From Pseudescherichia sp031998825 (GTDB lineage Bacteria; Pseudomonadota; Gammaproteobacteria; Enterobacterales; Enterobacteriaceae), in assembly GCF_031998825.1 (NCBI RefSeq), contig NZ_DAMACX010000018.1:16632-80631 (forward strand): a DNA stretch of 64,000 bases, read 5' to 3'. The position numbers and the translations under genes were made by a program. Shown here in pieces: positions 24,646-32,527 of the stretch. The notes beneath the pieces are model-generated. The model ran no database searches. It worked only from the letters and a program-made list of their open reading frames with translations, and was not told where the DNA came from. Positions within the stretch are counted from its first letter, which is position 1. Each line of letters opens with the position of its first letter.

Positions 24646-25600
24646 AGTTCACATCCGTATGCTGGTTTGCAGAGAGGGGTTCATTGCCTGCGGGCTGCGG
24701 GCGAGTAACGGTGCGGCTGCGGCTGCCGTCGATCCCCACCGCCGGTTCGCCCTCAACCGTGACCCGGCGCACCACGCGAGACTGGTCACCGTAGTCGTTA
24801 ACGGCATAGTGCTGGGTGCTGCGGTTGTCCCAGATGACGACGTCATCCTGCTGCCACTGCCAGCGCACGGTATTCTCCAGGCGGATGACGCGATTTTGCA
24901 GCAGCTCGAAAATCTGCGCCGACTCGCGGCTGCTTAGCCCCACCAGCTTTTTGACGAAGTGGCCAAGCAGCAGCGCACGCTCGCCGCTTACCGGGTGGAC
25001 ATGCACCAGCGGATGCTCCGCCTCCCACACCGAAGAGACAAAGACGTTGTTGTGGTGATTGAGACGATGCTCTTCGGTGACGATGCGCTCCGCGCCGTAG
25101 TCATAGTTATTGCTATGGATGGCGCGCAGGGAATTTGCCAGCTGCTTCAGCGACTCCGGCAGCTGCTCGTAGGCGCGGGCGGTATTGGCCCAGACGGTGT
25201 CGCCGCCGTACTCGGGAATGGTCACACCGCGCAGAATAGATATTTTCGGGAAGGCGTCAACGAAGGTGACGTCCGTATGCCAGGAGTCAGCCCGGCCGCC
25301 GCCTTTGGAGGCATCCAGCTCAAACAGGCGAGTGCCCTGCGGGGCGGGTACGGTCGGGTGCGCCACAATGTTGCCAAAGCGGGCACCGAATGCCTGGTGA
25401 CTCTCATCGGTTAAATGCGACTGCTTACGGAAGAACAGCACCTTATATTTCACCAGCGCGTTTTCTATCTGGCGAAAAACGGCATCGTCCAGTTCAGCTG
25501 AGAGGGAAATATTACGCACCTCCGCACCAATATTTCCGGCGACGGGATGAATATCTAATAACTCGACATCTTGATTAGCAATGCGGCTGTCTAAGGTCAT
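24632..25600 (-). CDS. Fe(II)/2-oxoglutarate-dependent dioxygenase, AtsK/TauD family
   Basis: The 322-residue enzyme has the TauD fold. The iron triad is visible as His108 and Asp110 in DSWHTDVTF and His264 in WDNRSTQHYAV, with 2-oxoglutarate-binding arginines at 275-279 (SRVVRR). This numbering agrees with my memory of the alkylsulfatase AtsK of Pseudomonas putida. Enzymes of this type hydroxylate the carbon next to a sulfate or sulfonate and release sulfite or sulfate. It is the first gene of the operon ending in the alkaline-phosphatase-superfamily hydrolase. Sulfate-ester use is likely; other TauD substrates are possible. Confidence 0.85.
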   Translation of the reverse strand: MTLDSRIANQDVELLDIHPVAGNIGAEVRNISLSAELDDAVFRQIENALVKYKVLFFRKQSHLTDESHQAFGARFGNIVAHPTVPAPQGTRLFELDASKGGGRADSWHTDVTFVDAFPKISILRGVTIPEYGGDTVWANTARAYEQLPESLKQLANSLRAIHSNNYDYGAERIVTEEHRLNHHNNVFVSSVWEAEHPLVHVHPVSGERALLLGHFVKKLVGLSSRESAQIFELLQNRVIRLENTVRWQWQQDDVVIWDNRSTQHYAVNDYGDQSRVVRRVTVEGEPAVGIDGSRSRTVTRPQPAGNEPLSANQHTDVNYAAS

Positions 25601-25710
25601 GGCTGTTTTCCTTCAGTATTGTCGGGAAAACAACTTTATTAATAAACTAATGCAGGCAAAAATATCTTTTGGTCATAATATAGTAATTCGCTTTGCATAA
25701 GCTAAGTTAA

Positions 25711-25739
25711 AAAACGCAAGAGCGGATAATTCCGCTCTT
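25711..25739 (-). terminator. intrinsic terminator of the LDH2-family gene
   Basis: On the minus strand AAGAGCGGA and TCCGCTCTT form a 9-bp stem with a 4-base loop followed by GCGTTTTTTAA. It lies six bases after the stop of the dehydrogenase gene. Confidence 0.85.
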
Positions 25740-25744
25740 ATGCA

Positions 25745-26758
25745 TTATTGACTTAGCGCCACAAACTCCTGCCAGCTTACCTCATCGATCCAGATCCCCT
25801 CCTCTATCCGGCGGGCATAGGCGCGAAGCTCCGGCTCACCCGGGATCTGCACGTCGCGGCCATCCTGCCCGGTACGTACCCAGTCGACCTGCGCCAGCAG
25901 CGCCTGCTTGTAGTTCTCTCCCGCGCCCAGCCGCTCGGGGTCGAAAAGAATCGACAGCATGTTATTGATGATGCCCGCCCGGGGAGGGATGTTATGGCTC
26001 TCGGTCTCGCCGCCGGTTAGCGCCGCGCCGAGCAGGCTGCATATCAGCGACAGCCCGGCCCCCTTATGACCGCCAAAGGGCAGCAGCGCGCCGCGCGGTT
26101 CGGTCATCAACGCCGCCGGATCGGTGGTCGGCTGGCCGTTGGCATCGACGATACACCCCTCCGGTACTTGGCGACCCTCGTTCCAGGCCACGCGGGCTTT
26201 GTTCCCGGCAATGGCGCTGGTAGCGAAGTCGAGCACCACCGGCGGACGGCCCTGCAACGGTACGCCGACACAGAAGGGGTTAGTGCCCAGTCTGGCCTGC
26301 AGGCCGTCGAACGGCAGCACCGCCGAGAGGGCGGCCACGTTGGCAAAGTGGATCGAGACCAGCCCGGCGTCGGCAACCTGCTCTGCCCAGGCACCAATGC
26401 GCCCCAGATGGTGAGAGTTCGAAAGGCCGACCATCGCCACGCCAAACTCCCGCGCCCGGGCAATGCCCGCCGCCATTGCCTGCTCGCCCAGCAGTTGACC
26501 AAAGCCATGCCCGCCGTCAAAGGAGATAACCGGCCCGGCATCGCGGACCGGTGCTAAATGGGCGTTGGGATTGAGATCCCCCGCGACGATAGCGCGAATA
26601 TAGCGCGGCAGCAGCGTGACGCCGTGGGAGTCATGCCCCTTTAACGAGGCTTCAACAAGATTATCCGCTACCTTTTGCGCGATATCCGGCGCGGTATTAA
26701 CCGACACAAGATGCTGCTTTAATAGCGTGCGAAGCTGCTGATGTGAAAACAGAGGCAT
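25745..26758 (-). CDS. LDH2-family malate/lactate/hydroxycarboxylate dehydrogenase, YbiC-like
   Basis: The 337-residue NAD(P)-dependent enzyme belongs to the LDH2/MDHG2 family (YbiC, YiaK, AllD, ComC). It shows the family block LKGHDSHGVTLLPRYIRAI (catalytic His about residue 47), SNSHHLGRIGAWAEQ, LGTNPFCVGVP and DFATSAIAGNKARVAW. It is most like E. coli YbiC (hydroxycarboxylate dehydrogenase B) by eye. It stands alone, divergent from an SsuA-like gene. Reduction or oxidation of a small 2-hydroxy acid, possibly a sulfolactate-like product, would fit but is inference. Confidence 0.9.
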   Translation of the reverse strand: MPLFSHQQLRTLLKQHLVSVNTAPDIAQKVADNLVEASLKGHDSHGVTLLPRYIRAIVAGDLNPNAHLAPVRDAGPVISFDGGHGFGQLLGEQAMAAGIARAREFGVAMVGLSNSHHLGRIGAWAEQVADAGLVSIHFANVAALSAVLPFDGLQARLGTNPFCVGVPLQGRPPVVLDFATSAIAGNKARVAWNEGRQVPEGCIVDANGQPTTDPAALMTEPRGALLPFGGHKGAGLSLICSLLGAALTGGETESHNIPPRAGIINNMLSILFDPERLGAGENYKQALLAQVDWVRTGQDGRDVQIPGEPELRAYARRIEEGIWIDEVSWQEFVALSQ

Positions 26759-26944
26759 AGATGTTCCCGCAATATTATCCCTGATACGCCAGGGGATATT
26801 TAAAAGAGTTTTGATTATAACGGGATCGTTTCCGCTGCCTTATCTCATTTCCGGGAATCTATTTCTGGTTAAATCATTTCCTTTAGCGCCGCCCCTCTGA
26901 CCATGATTGTTCACTATTAATGAATACTTTTTCTGGGGTTTGGC

Positions 26945-27952
26945 ATGAATAAACGGAATAGCTTAGTGGCCTGGACGCTGGCGCTTTCAACGCTGGGTGG
27001 AATAAGCCAGTCGGCGTTTGCCGAGGGGAATATCAGCATTGCCCAGCAGTTTGGTATCGGCTATTTAATTCTGGACGTGGTGCGTGACCAGCAGCTGATT
27101 GAAAAGGAGGGCAAAAAAGAGGGGCTGGATATTAACGTCGAGTGGCGCACCATCTCCGGCGCAACCGGGATGAACGAGGCGTTGCTCTCAGGCGCGCTGG
27201 ACGTCGCCTCGGCGGGCCTGCCGCCGCTGCTGACCCTCTGGGATCGCACCAAAGGCCGACAGAACGTCAAGGCCATCGCCTCGCTGGGATCGATGCCCAA
27301 CTACCTGCTCAGCAACAATCCGGCGGTGAAGAGCGTTAAGGATCTGACCGATAAAGACCGCATTGCAGTTCCGGCGGCTGGGGTCGGTTTCCAGTCGCGT
27401 ACTTTGCAGATCGAAACCGCCAAACTGTATGGCAACGACGATTTCAAGCGCTTCGATAAAATCAGCGTTAGCCTGCCGCATCCGGACGCCAGCGCGGCCC
27501 TGATTGCCGGTGGATCAGAGATCACCACCCACTTCTCCAGCCCGCCGTTCCAGTACCAGGCCCTGGAGCACAGCAACGTGCACAAAATTCTCAGCTCCTA
27601 CGATGTGCTGGGCGGACAGGCGACATTTAACGTTCTCTACACCACGCAGAAGTTCCACGATGAGAACCCAAAAACCTATAAAGCGTTCTACCGGGCGCTG
27701 AGCGAGGCGGCAAACATTATCAACGCCGATAAAAACGCCGCGGCCGAGACCTACATTCGCGTAGAGAAGTCGCGCCTGCCGCTGCCGCTGGTGCAGAAGA
27801 TCGTCAACGATCCGGAAATCAGCTTTACCGTCTCCCCCGAGCGCACCGGCGTCTACGCCGAGAAGCTCTTTGAGCTTGGCGTCCTGAAGAACAAGGCCAG
27901 CTCGTGGCAGGATTACTTTTTTAACGAAGCGTGGGAAAACCGAGGCAGCTAA
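26945..27952 (+). CDS. SsuA/TauA-like periplasmic binding protein
   Basis: The 335-residue protein has a signal peptide (MNKRNSLVAWTLALSTLGG, cleavage after SAFA) and the NMT1/SsuA-like binding fold: ISIAQQFGIGYLILDVVRDQ at the mature N-terminus, VEWRTISGATGMNEALLSG, DVASAGLPPLLTLW and YLLSNNPAVKSVKDL. Such proteins bind sulfonates, taurine, nitrate or sulfate esters (AtsR is of this type). It starts an operon with an ATPase and a permease. The ligand is not readable; the AtsK-like neighbour 1.3 kb away suggests an organosulfur compound. Confidence 0.9.
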   Translation: MNKRNSLVAWTLALSTLGGISQSAFAEGNISIAQQFGIGYLILDVVRDQQLIEKEGKKEGLDINVEWRTISGATGMNEALLSGALDVASAGLPPLLTLWDRTKGRQNVKAIASLGSMPNYLLSNNPAVKSVKDLTDKDRIAVPAAGVGFQSRTLQIETAKLYGNDDFKRFDKISVSLPHPDASAALIAGGSEITTHFSSPPFQYQALEHSNVHKILSSYDVLGGQATFNVLYTTQKFHDENPKTYKAFYRALSEAANIINADKNAAAETYIRVEKSRLPLPLVQKIVNDPEISFTVSPERTGVYAEKLFELGVLKNKASSWQDYFFNEAWENRGS

Positions 27953-27973
27953 GCCGCAACACAGGAGGCCCAG

Positions 27974-28816
27974 ATGGCAACTCAGCACAGCGATGGACCA
28001 CTATTGCAGGTCAGCAACGTCGATATTGAATACCGGACCCGCGAGCGGCAGGTGCGTGCCACCCACGACGTCAGCTTTGATGTCTGGCCGGGGGACCGCT
28101 TTATTCTGCTGGGGCCGTCGGGCTGCGGCAAATCGAGCCTGCTGAAGGCTGCCGGCGGCTTTCTCTCCCCCCGCAGTGGAGAGATTTCGCTGGCGGGATC
28201 GGTAATTAAGGGGCCAGGGCCGGAGCGGATGATGGTGTTCCAGGAGTTCGATCAGCTGCCGCCGTGGAAAACGGTGCTGGAGAACGTGATGTTCCCTCTG
28301 CTGGCGAGCCGCAAGGCCAGCCGCGCCGAGGCCAAAGATCGGGCGCTGCATTTCCTCAACAAGGTGGGGCTGGCGGAGTTTGCCGACGTGATGCCACATA
28401 TGCTCTCCGGGGGGATGAAGCAGCGGGTAGCGATTGCCCGGGCGCTGGCGATGAAGCCGCGTATCCTGCTGATGGATGAGCCGTTCGCCGCGCTGGATGC
28501 CCTCACCCGCCGCACGATGCAGGAGGAGCTGCTGGCCCTGTGGGAGGAGGAGCGCTTTACCCTGCTGTTTGTCACCCACTCCATTGAGGAGGCGCTGGTG
28601 GTGGGCAGCCGGATCCTGGTGCTCTCCCCGCATCCTGGTCGCGTGCGGGCCGAGCTGAACTGCCACCAGTTTTCCCTGAACGACTTTGGCAGCGAGGCGT
28701 TCCAGCACGCCGCCAGCCATATTCACGATCTGCTCTTCCCGGCTAACGGGAATGTCCCCGCTCACTCAACCGGCAAGGAGCCTGCCTATGTCGCAGCCAC
28801 CGTACATCCGTCCTGA
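27974..28816 (+). CDS. SsuB/TauB-like ABC transporter ATP-binding protein
   Basis: The 280-residue ATPase has Walker A GPSGCGKSSLLKAAGG (about 51-66), Q-loop VFQEFDQLPPWKTVLEN, signature LSGGMKQRVAIARAL and Walker B ILLMDEPFAALDALTRR, the usual set in sulfonate, nitrate and taurine importers. A proline-rich tail of about 30 residues extends past the normal end and overlaps the permease start by 29 bases. It starts 21 bases after the binding-protein gene with AGGAGG upstream. Confidence 0.93.
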   Translation: MATQHSDGPLLQVSNVDIEYRTRERQVRATHDVSFDVWPGDRFILLGPSGCGKSSLLKAAGGFLSPRSGEISLAGSVIKGPGPERMMVFQEFDQLPPWKTVLENVMFPLLASRKASRAEAKDRALHFLNKVGLAEFADVMPHMLSGGMKQRVAIARALAMKPRILLMDEPFAALDALTRRTMQEELLALWEEERFTLLFVTHSIEEALVVGSRILVLSPHPGRVRAELNCHQFSLNDFGSEAFQHAASHIHDLLFPANGNVPAHSTGKEPAYVAATVHPS

Positions 28817-29654
28817 ATTTGAGCGCGAGCTGCCGCCGCTGCGCAATCTGCCGGTAGAGACGCCGCTCCCTGTTGGCCAGCGCCTGTGGAACCAGGCCTG
28901 GCTGCGCAAATCTCTGATCGTGCTGCTGGTGCTGGCGCTGTGGGAGATTGCCGCCCGCATTCAGCAAAACGATCTGATGCTGCCCGGCGTGCTGCAAACC
29001 CTGCGCGTCTTTAGCGAGGATATGCACAACGGCGAGCTGCCGGGAAAGATTGCCAACTCGCTCAGCATCCTGCTGAAGGGCTACCTGATCGGCAGCGTGC
29101 TGGCGCTGGTAGCCAGTGCCCTGGCGGTCACTACCCAGTTTGGCCGGGACCTGCTCAGCACCCTGACCTCTATGCTTAACCCGCTCCCGGCTATCGCCCT
29201 GCTGCCGCTGGCGCTGCTCTGGTTCGGGCTGGGCAACGCCAGCCTGATCTTCGTTATCGTGCACTCGGTTACCTGGCCCATCGCCCTCAACACCTGGTCG
29301 GGGTTCAGCAGCGTGCCGGAGACCCTGCGCATGGCGGGACGCAACTACGGCCTTAGCGGGCCGCGCTACGTCGCCACCATCCTGATCCCGGCCTCGCTGC
29401 CTGCCATCCTCTCCGGTCTGAAGATCGGCTGGGCCTTCGCCTGGCGCACCCTGATCGCCGCCGAGCTGGTGTTTGGTGCCTCCAGCGGCGAGGGCGGGCT
29501 GGGCTGGTATATCTTCCAGAACCGCAACGAACTGTTTACCGATCGGGTCTTTGCCGGGCTGCTGACGGTGATCGCCATCGGTCTGCTGGTAGAGGGGGTA
29601 GTCTTCGCCACCCTGGAGAAGGTCACCGTTAAGCGCTGGGGAATGCAGCGCTAG
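28788..29654 (+). CDS. SsuC/TauC-like ABC transporter permease
   Basis: The 288-residue inner-membrane permease has a charged N-terminal 40 residues, then about six helices starting near SLIVLLVLALWEIAARI. The EAA-type loop appears as PETLRMAGRNYGLSGPRYV, followed by ILIPASLPAILSGLKIGWAFAWR, characteristic of SsuC/TauC proteins. ATG 28788 has AAGGAG eight bases upstream and lies inside the ATPase gene. Its stop overlaps the stop of the convergent FepC-type gene within a shared CTAG. Confidence 0.93.
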   Translation: MSQPPYIRPEFERELPPLRNLPVETPLPVGQRLWNQAWLRKSLIVLLVLALWEIAARIQQNDLMLPGVLQTLRVFSEDMHNGELPGKIANSLSILLKGYLIGSVLALVASALAVTTQFGRDLLSTLTSMLNPLPAIALLPLALLWFGLGNASLIFVIVHSVTWPIALNTWSGFSSVPETLRMAGRNYGLSGPRYVATILIPASLPAILSGLKIGWAFAWRTLIAAELVFGASSGEGGLGWYIFQNRNELFTDRVFAGLLTVIAIGLLVEGVVFATLEKVTVKRWGMQR

Positions 29655-30445
29655 TCTGCGATTACTCCATCAGCTATCAATCCATCAACAATCAGCTGCG
29701 GTCTGCCCTGCGTGCAGCGCTCCACCCGAGCGCGCACGCCGTAGACCGTTGCCAGGTTAGCCGGGGTAATCGCCCTCTCCGGCGCGCCGCTGGCCACCAG
29801 CTCACCCGCCTTTAGCATCAGCACCTGCTCACCGTGGCGCAGCGCAATGTTGAGATCGTGCACCACAATCACCGTCACCATATTGCGCCGCCGCGTCTCC
29901 CGGGCAACCACCTCCATGACCTGAAACTGATGGTTGAGATCCAGCGCGCTCAGCGGCTCGTCGAGCAGCAGCAGCGACGGCTGGCGGATCAGCGACTGAG
30001 CGAGGCCCACCAGCTGCCGCTGGCCGCCGGAGAGCTGGTCCAGATAGCTCAGCGCCAGGTGGGCAATGCCCAGCTCCGCCAACAGCGCCAGCGCCCTGGC
30101 CTCTTCGTCCTGCCCCTCCCCACCGCCCGAGGCGCGCCGGGCAGCCAGCACCGACTCCAGCACGTGCAGATGCACCCCCTGCGGCAGCGACTGAGGCAAG
30201 AGCACTACCCTCTGCGCCCGACGGGCAAAGGGCAGCGCCAGCAGCGGCTCGCCGTCGAGGTACGCCTGGCCGCCAGCCCGATTCAGCCCGGCAAGGGCGC
30301 GCAGCAGGGTCGATTTACCGCAGCCGTTCGGTCCGGTCAGGATGGTCATCTGCCCGCGCGGCAGCAGCGGCGCGGTGAGGTCGGCAATCACCTGCCGCTT
30401 GCCATAGCTCACGTTCAGGCGGTCAATCTTCAGGCCATCGGTCAT
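29651..30445 (-). CDS. FepC/FecE-type iron-chelate ABC transporter ATP-binding protein
   Basis: The 264-residue ATPase belongs to the siderophore/heme importer class: Walker A GPNGCGKSTLLRAL (about 38-51), signature LSGGQRQLVGLAQSL, Walker B LLLLDEPLSALDLNHQ and His-loop VHDLNIALRHGE. The C-terminus ends with a small repeat (DGLIADGVIAD). It overlaps the permease gene by ATGA and is the last gene of the receptor-binding protein-permease-ATPase operon. Confidence 0.93.
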   Translation of the reverse strand: MTDGLKIDRLNVSYGKRQVIADLTAPLLPRGQMTILTGPNGCGKSTLLRALAGLNRAGGQAYLDGEPLLALPFARRAQRVVLLPQSLPQGVHLHVLESVLAARRASGGGEGQDEEARALALLAELGIAHLALSYLDQLSGGQRQLVGLAQSLIRQPSLLLLDEPLSALDLNHQFQVMEVVARETRRRNMVTVIVVHDLNIALRHGEQVLMLKAGELVASGAPERAITPANLATVYGVRARVERCTQGRPQLIVDGLIADGVIAD

Positions 30446-31514
30446 AGCGTCCCCCGGTGGCGCAGAATAATGCTTAAAAAGAAGGGCACCCCCACCAGAG
30501 AGGTGACAATGCCAGGGGGGATCACCACGCCGGGGAAAATATTCTTCGAGGCGATGGAGGCCAGGGAGAGGATCAGCCCGCCCAGCAGGGCGCTGCCCGG
30601 CAGGTAGAAGCGGTGATCCTCGCCAAACAGCATGCGGGCGATGTGCGGCGCGACCAGGCCGATAAAGCCGATCGGCCCGACAAAGGCCACCGACAGCGCC
30701 GACAGCAGGCTGATGCGCAGCAGCGAGGCCAGCCGCAGGCGGCGGACGTCGATGCCGAAGCTGGCTGCCCGCTCCTCGCCCAGGCGCAGGGCGGTCAACT
30801 GCCAGCTGCTGCGCAGTGACAGGGGCAAAACCAGCGCAAAGGCCAGCCCCAGAATGGCCAGCGTCGGCCAGGAGGCCCGCGACAGGCTGCCCATCGTCCA
30901 GAAGATCAGCCCCTGCAACGTCTCTTCGGTGGCGACAAACTGCATCATCGACACCAGGGCATTAAAGGTGAAGACCAGCGCGATGCCGAACAGCACCACC
31001 CCGGCGTNNNNNNNNNNACCCGCGACCAGCGGGTCACGCCGTCGAGCAGCAGAGCCGAGAGCAAGGCAAACACAAAGGCGTTGGCCGGGATAAGCCAGGT
31101 CTCGCTGAGGCCGGGAATACCGATGCCAAATACGATCCCCAGCGCCGCGCCAAAGGCCGCCGCCGAGGAGACGCCGAGGGTAAAGGGGCTGGCGAGCGGG
31201 TTATTGAGGATGGTCTGCATCTCCGCCCCCGCCAGGCCCAGCGCCATGCCCACCAGCAGCGCCATCAGAGCATAAGGCAGGCGGATCTCCCGCACGATGG
31301 TGCGTACCCCAGGGCTAACCTCGCCCGGATCGAAAATGCCCAGCCAGAGCTGGTGGAAAGGCATCCCGGAGGGGCCGAGGGTAATGTCGCACAGCAGCGC
31401 AGCGGCAATCGCCAGGACGATGGTCCCTGCCAGCAGCAGACGACGGTGCAGCAGCTGGCGATAGCGACGGCTAATGGCCTGGGCGTCTGCGGCGGTCAGT
31501 TCTGTAGCCGTCAT
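30442..31514 (-). CDS. FecCD-type iron-chelate ABC transporter permease, interrupted by an assembly gap
   Basis: Both halves are a standard FecCD permease: the N-terminal part carries AGAEMQTILNNPLASPFTLG and the C-terminal part GFIGLVAPHIARMLF. They are separated by ten Ns at 31008-31017. The reading frame before the gap (ending GVTRWSR) and after it (starting AGVVLFGIAL) do not match at ten bases; a gap of 3n+2 bases would restore them. Comparison with relatives suggests roughly eight to ten residues are missing there. I treat it as one intact gene with a sequencing gap, not a frameshift. Confidence 0.85.
31008..31017. other. assembly gap (10 N)
   Basis: A run of ten Ns inside the FecCD permease gene. 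The length is probably a placeholder, because ten bases do not keep the frame. Confidence 0.99.
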
Positions 31515-31517
31515 GCT

Positions 31518-32516
31518 CTACCTCGGCGGGGTGAGGATCGCCGCAGCCTGGGCGTCGCTAAGCGAAAGGCCAAAGAAGTCGCGATAGAAATCCCGCGTCT
31601 CCTTCACCATATCAACGTCGGCAAAACGCGCCGGATAGAGCGTTTTCGCCAGCCACAGGAACTGCAATGCCTCTTCGCTGGTCTCGCGGCACCACCAAAA
31701 CATCCCTTTTGGGTTGGTATAGACGCGATGGTGCACCACCGCATCCACGCTCGCCCACTGCGGCGAAGCCATAATGGCGTCGGCGTCGCGGCGGTTCATC
31801 GCCACAATTACCGCCGGGTTGGCGGCCACGACGCGCTCCAGCGCCACCTCGCCAGCACTGTTTTTCTTCACGCCGAACCAGCTCTCCGCCACGTTTTTCG
31901 CCCCGGCGAGATCCATCCAGTCCTGGTTAAGAGACGGGCGGCCGGTGGTGGTCAGCGGGTTCCCCATGCTGTGGTAGACCGTAACCCGCGCGCTGACAGG
32001 GAGATCCTTCAGCCGCTCCCGCACCAGCGCCGCATTGCGCTCGAAGTAGCGCTGATAGCGCTGCGCCCGCTCCTGGGCATCCGGCCCCAGCGCGTCGGCG
32101 GTCTGCTGCACGCGGCGGGTAAGCGCTGGCATGGAGTTAGCCTCGTACGCCAGCACGCGCACTCCTGCCTGGGCCAGCATCTCCGGCTGCGGCACGCTCA
32201 TGTTTTTCGCCACGAACAGCAGCTGAGTGCCGAGGGCAATAATCTGCTCCGGATTAACCTCGTGGCTGCCTGACATGCTCACCGGCGGTACGTCGACGAT
32301 GTGCGGCAGGCTCTGACGAAAAAGCGGGATCTGCTTAGCCACCATCGAGGTGCCGACGATGTTCTCCCCATAGCCCAGCATGGCGATGATGGTGTTTTGC
32401 GCAGGCCACGGCGAGGCGATGCGCACGTCGCTGTGCCCCGTGGCGGCCCGCAGGCCGCCGGTTGTGAGAGCGCTAAGGGCCAACGCCAGCGCCGGAAGGA
32501 GTCGGGTTCGTTTCAT
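31518..32516 (-). CDS. periplasmic iron-chelate-binding protein of the FecCD system
   Basis: The 332-residue protein has a signal peptide (MKRTRLLPALALALSALTTG) and a class III (PF01497) binding fold: NTIIAMLGYGENIVGTSMVA, PEQIIALGTQLLFVAKN, and the late NPAVIVAMNRRDADAI block. The GMFWWCRET segment with a Cys is unusual. ATG 32516 is chosen since GGAA lies upstream; ATG 32528 overlaps the receptor stop as TAATG and would add four residues. It hands the substrate of the receptor to the permease. Confidence 0.87.
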   Translation of the reverse strand: MKRTRLLPALALALSALTTGGLRAATGHSDVRIASPWPAQNTIIAMLGYGENIVGTSMVAKQIPLFRQSLPHIVDVPPVSMSGSHEVNPEQIIALGTQLLFVAKNMSVPQPEMLAQAGVRVLAYEANSMPALTRRVQQTADALGPDAQERAQRYQRYFERNAALVRERLKDLPVSARVTVYHSMGNPLTTTGRPSLNQDWMDLAGAKNVAESWFGVKKNSAGEVALERVVAANPAVIVAMNRRDADAIMASPQWASVDAVVHHRVYTNPKGMFWWCRETSEEALQFLWLAKTLYPARFADVDMVKETRDFYRDFFGLSLSDAQAAAILTPPR

Positions 32517-32527
32517 CCGTTGTTCCA

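Noticed and set aside
30945..31018. Apparent frameshift in the FecCD permease
   Set aside because: It coincides exactly with the 10-N gap and is explained by an arbitrary gap length.
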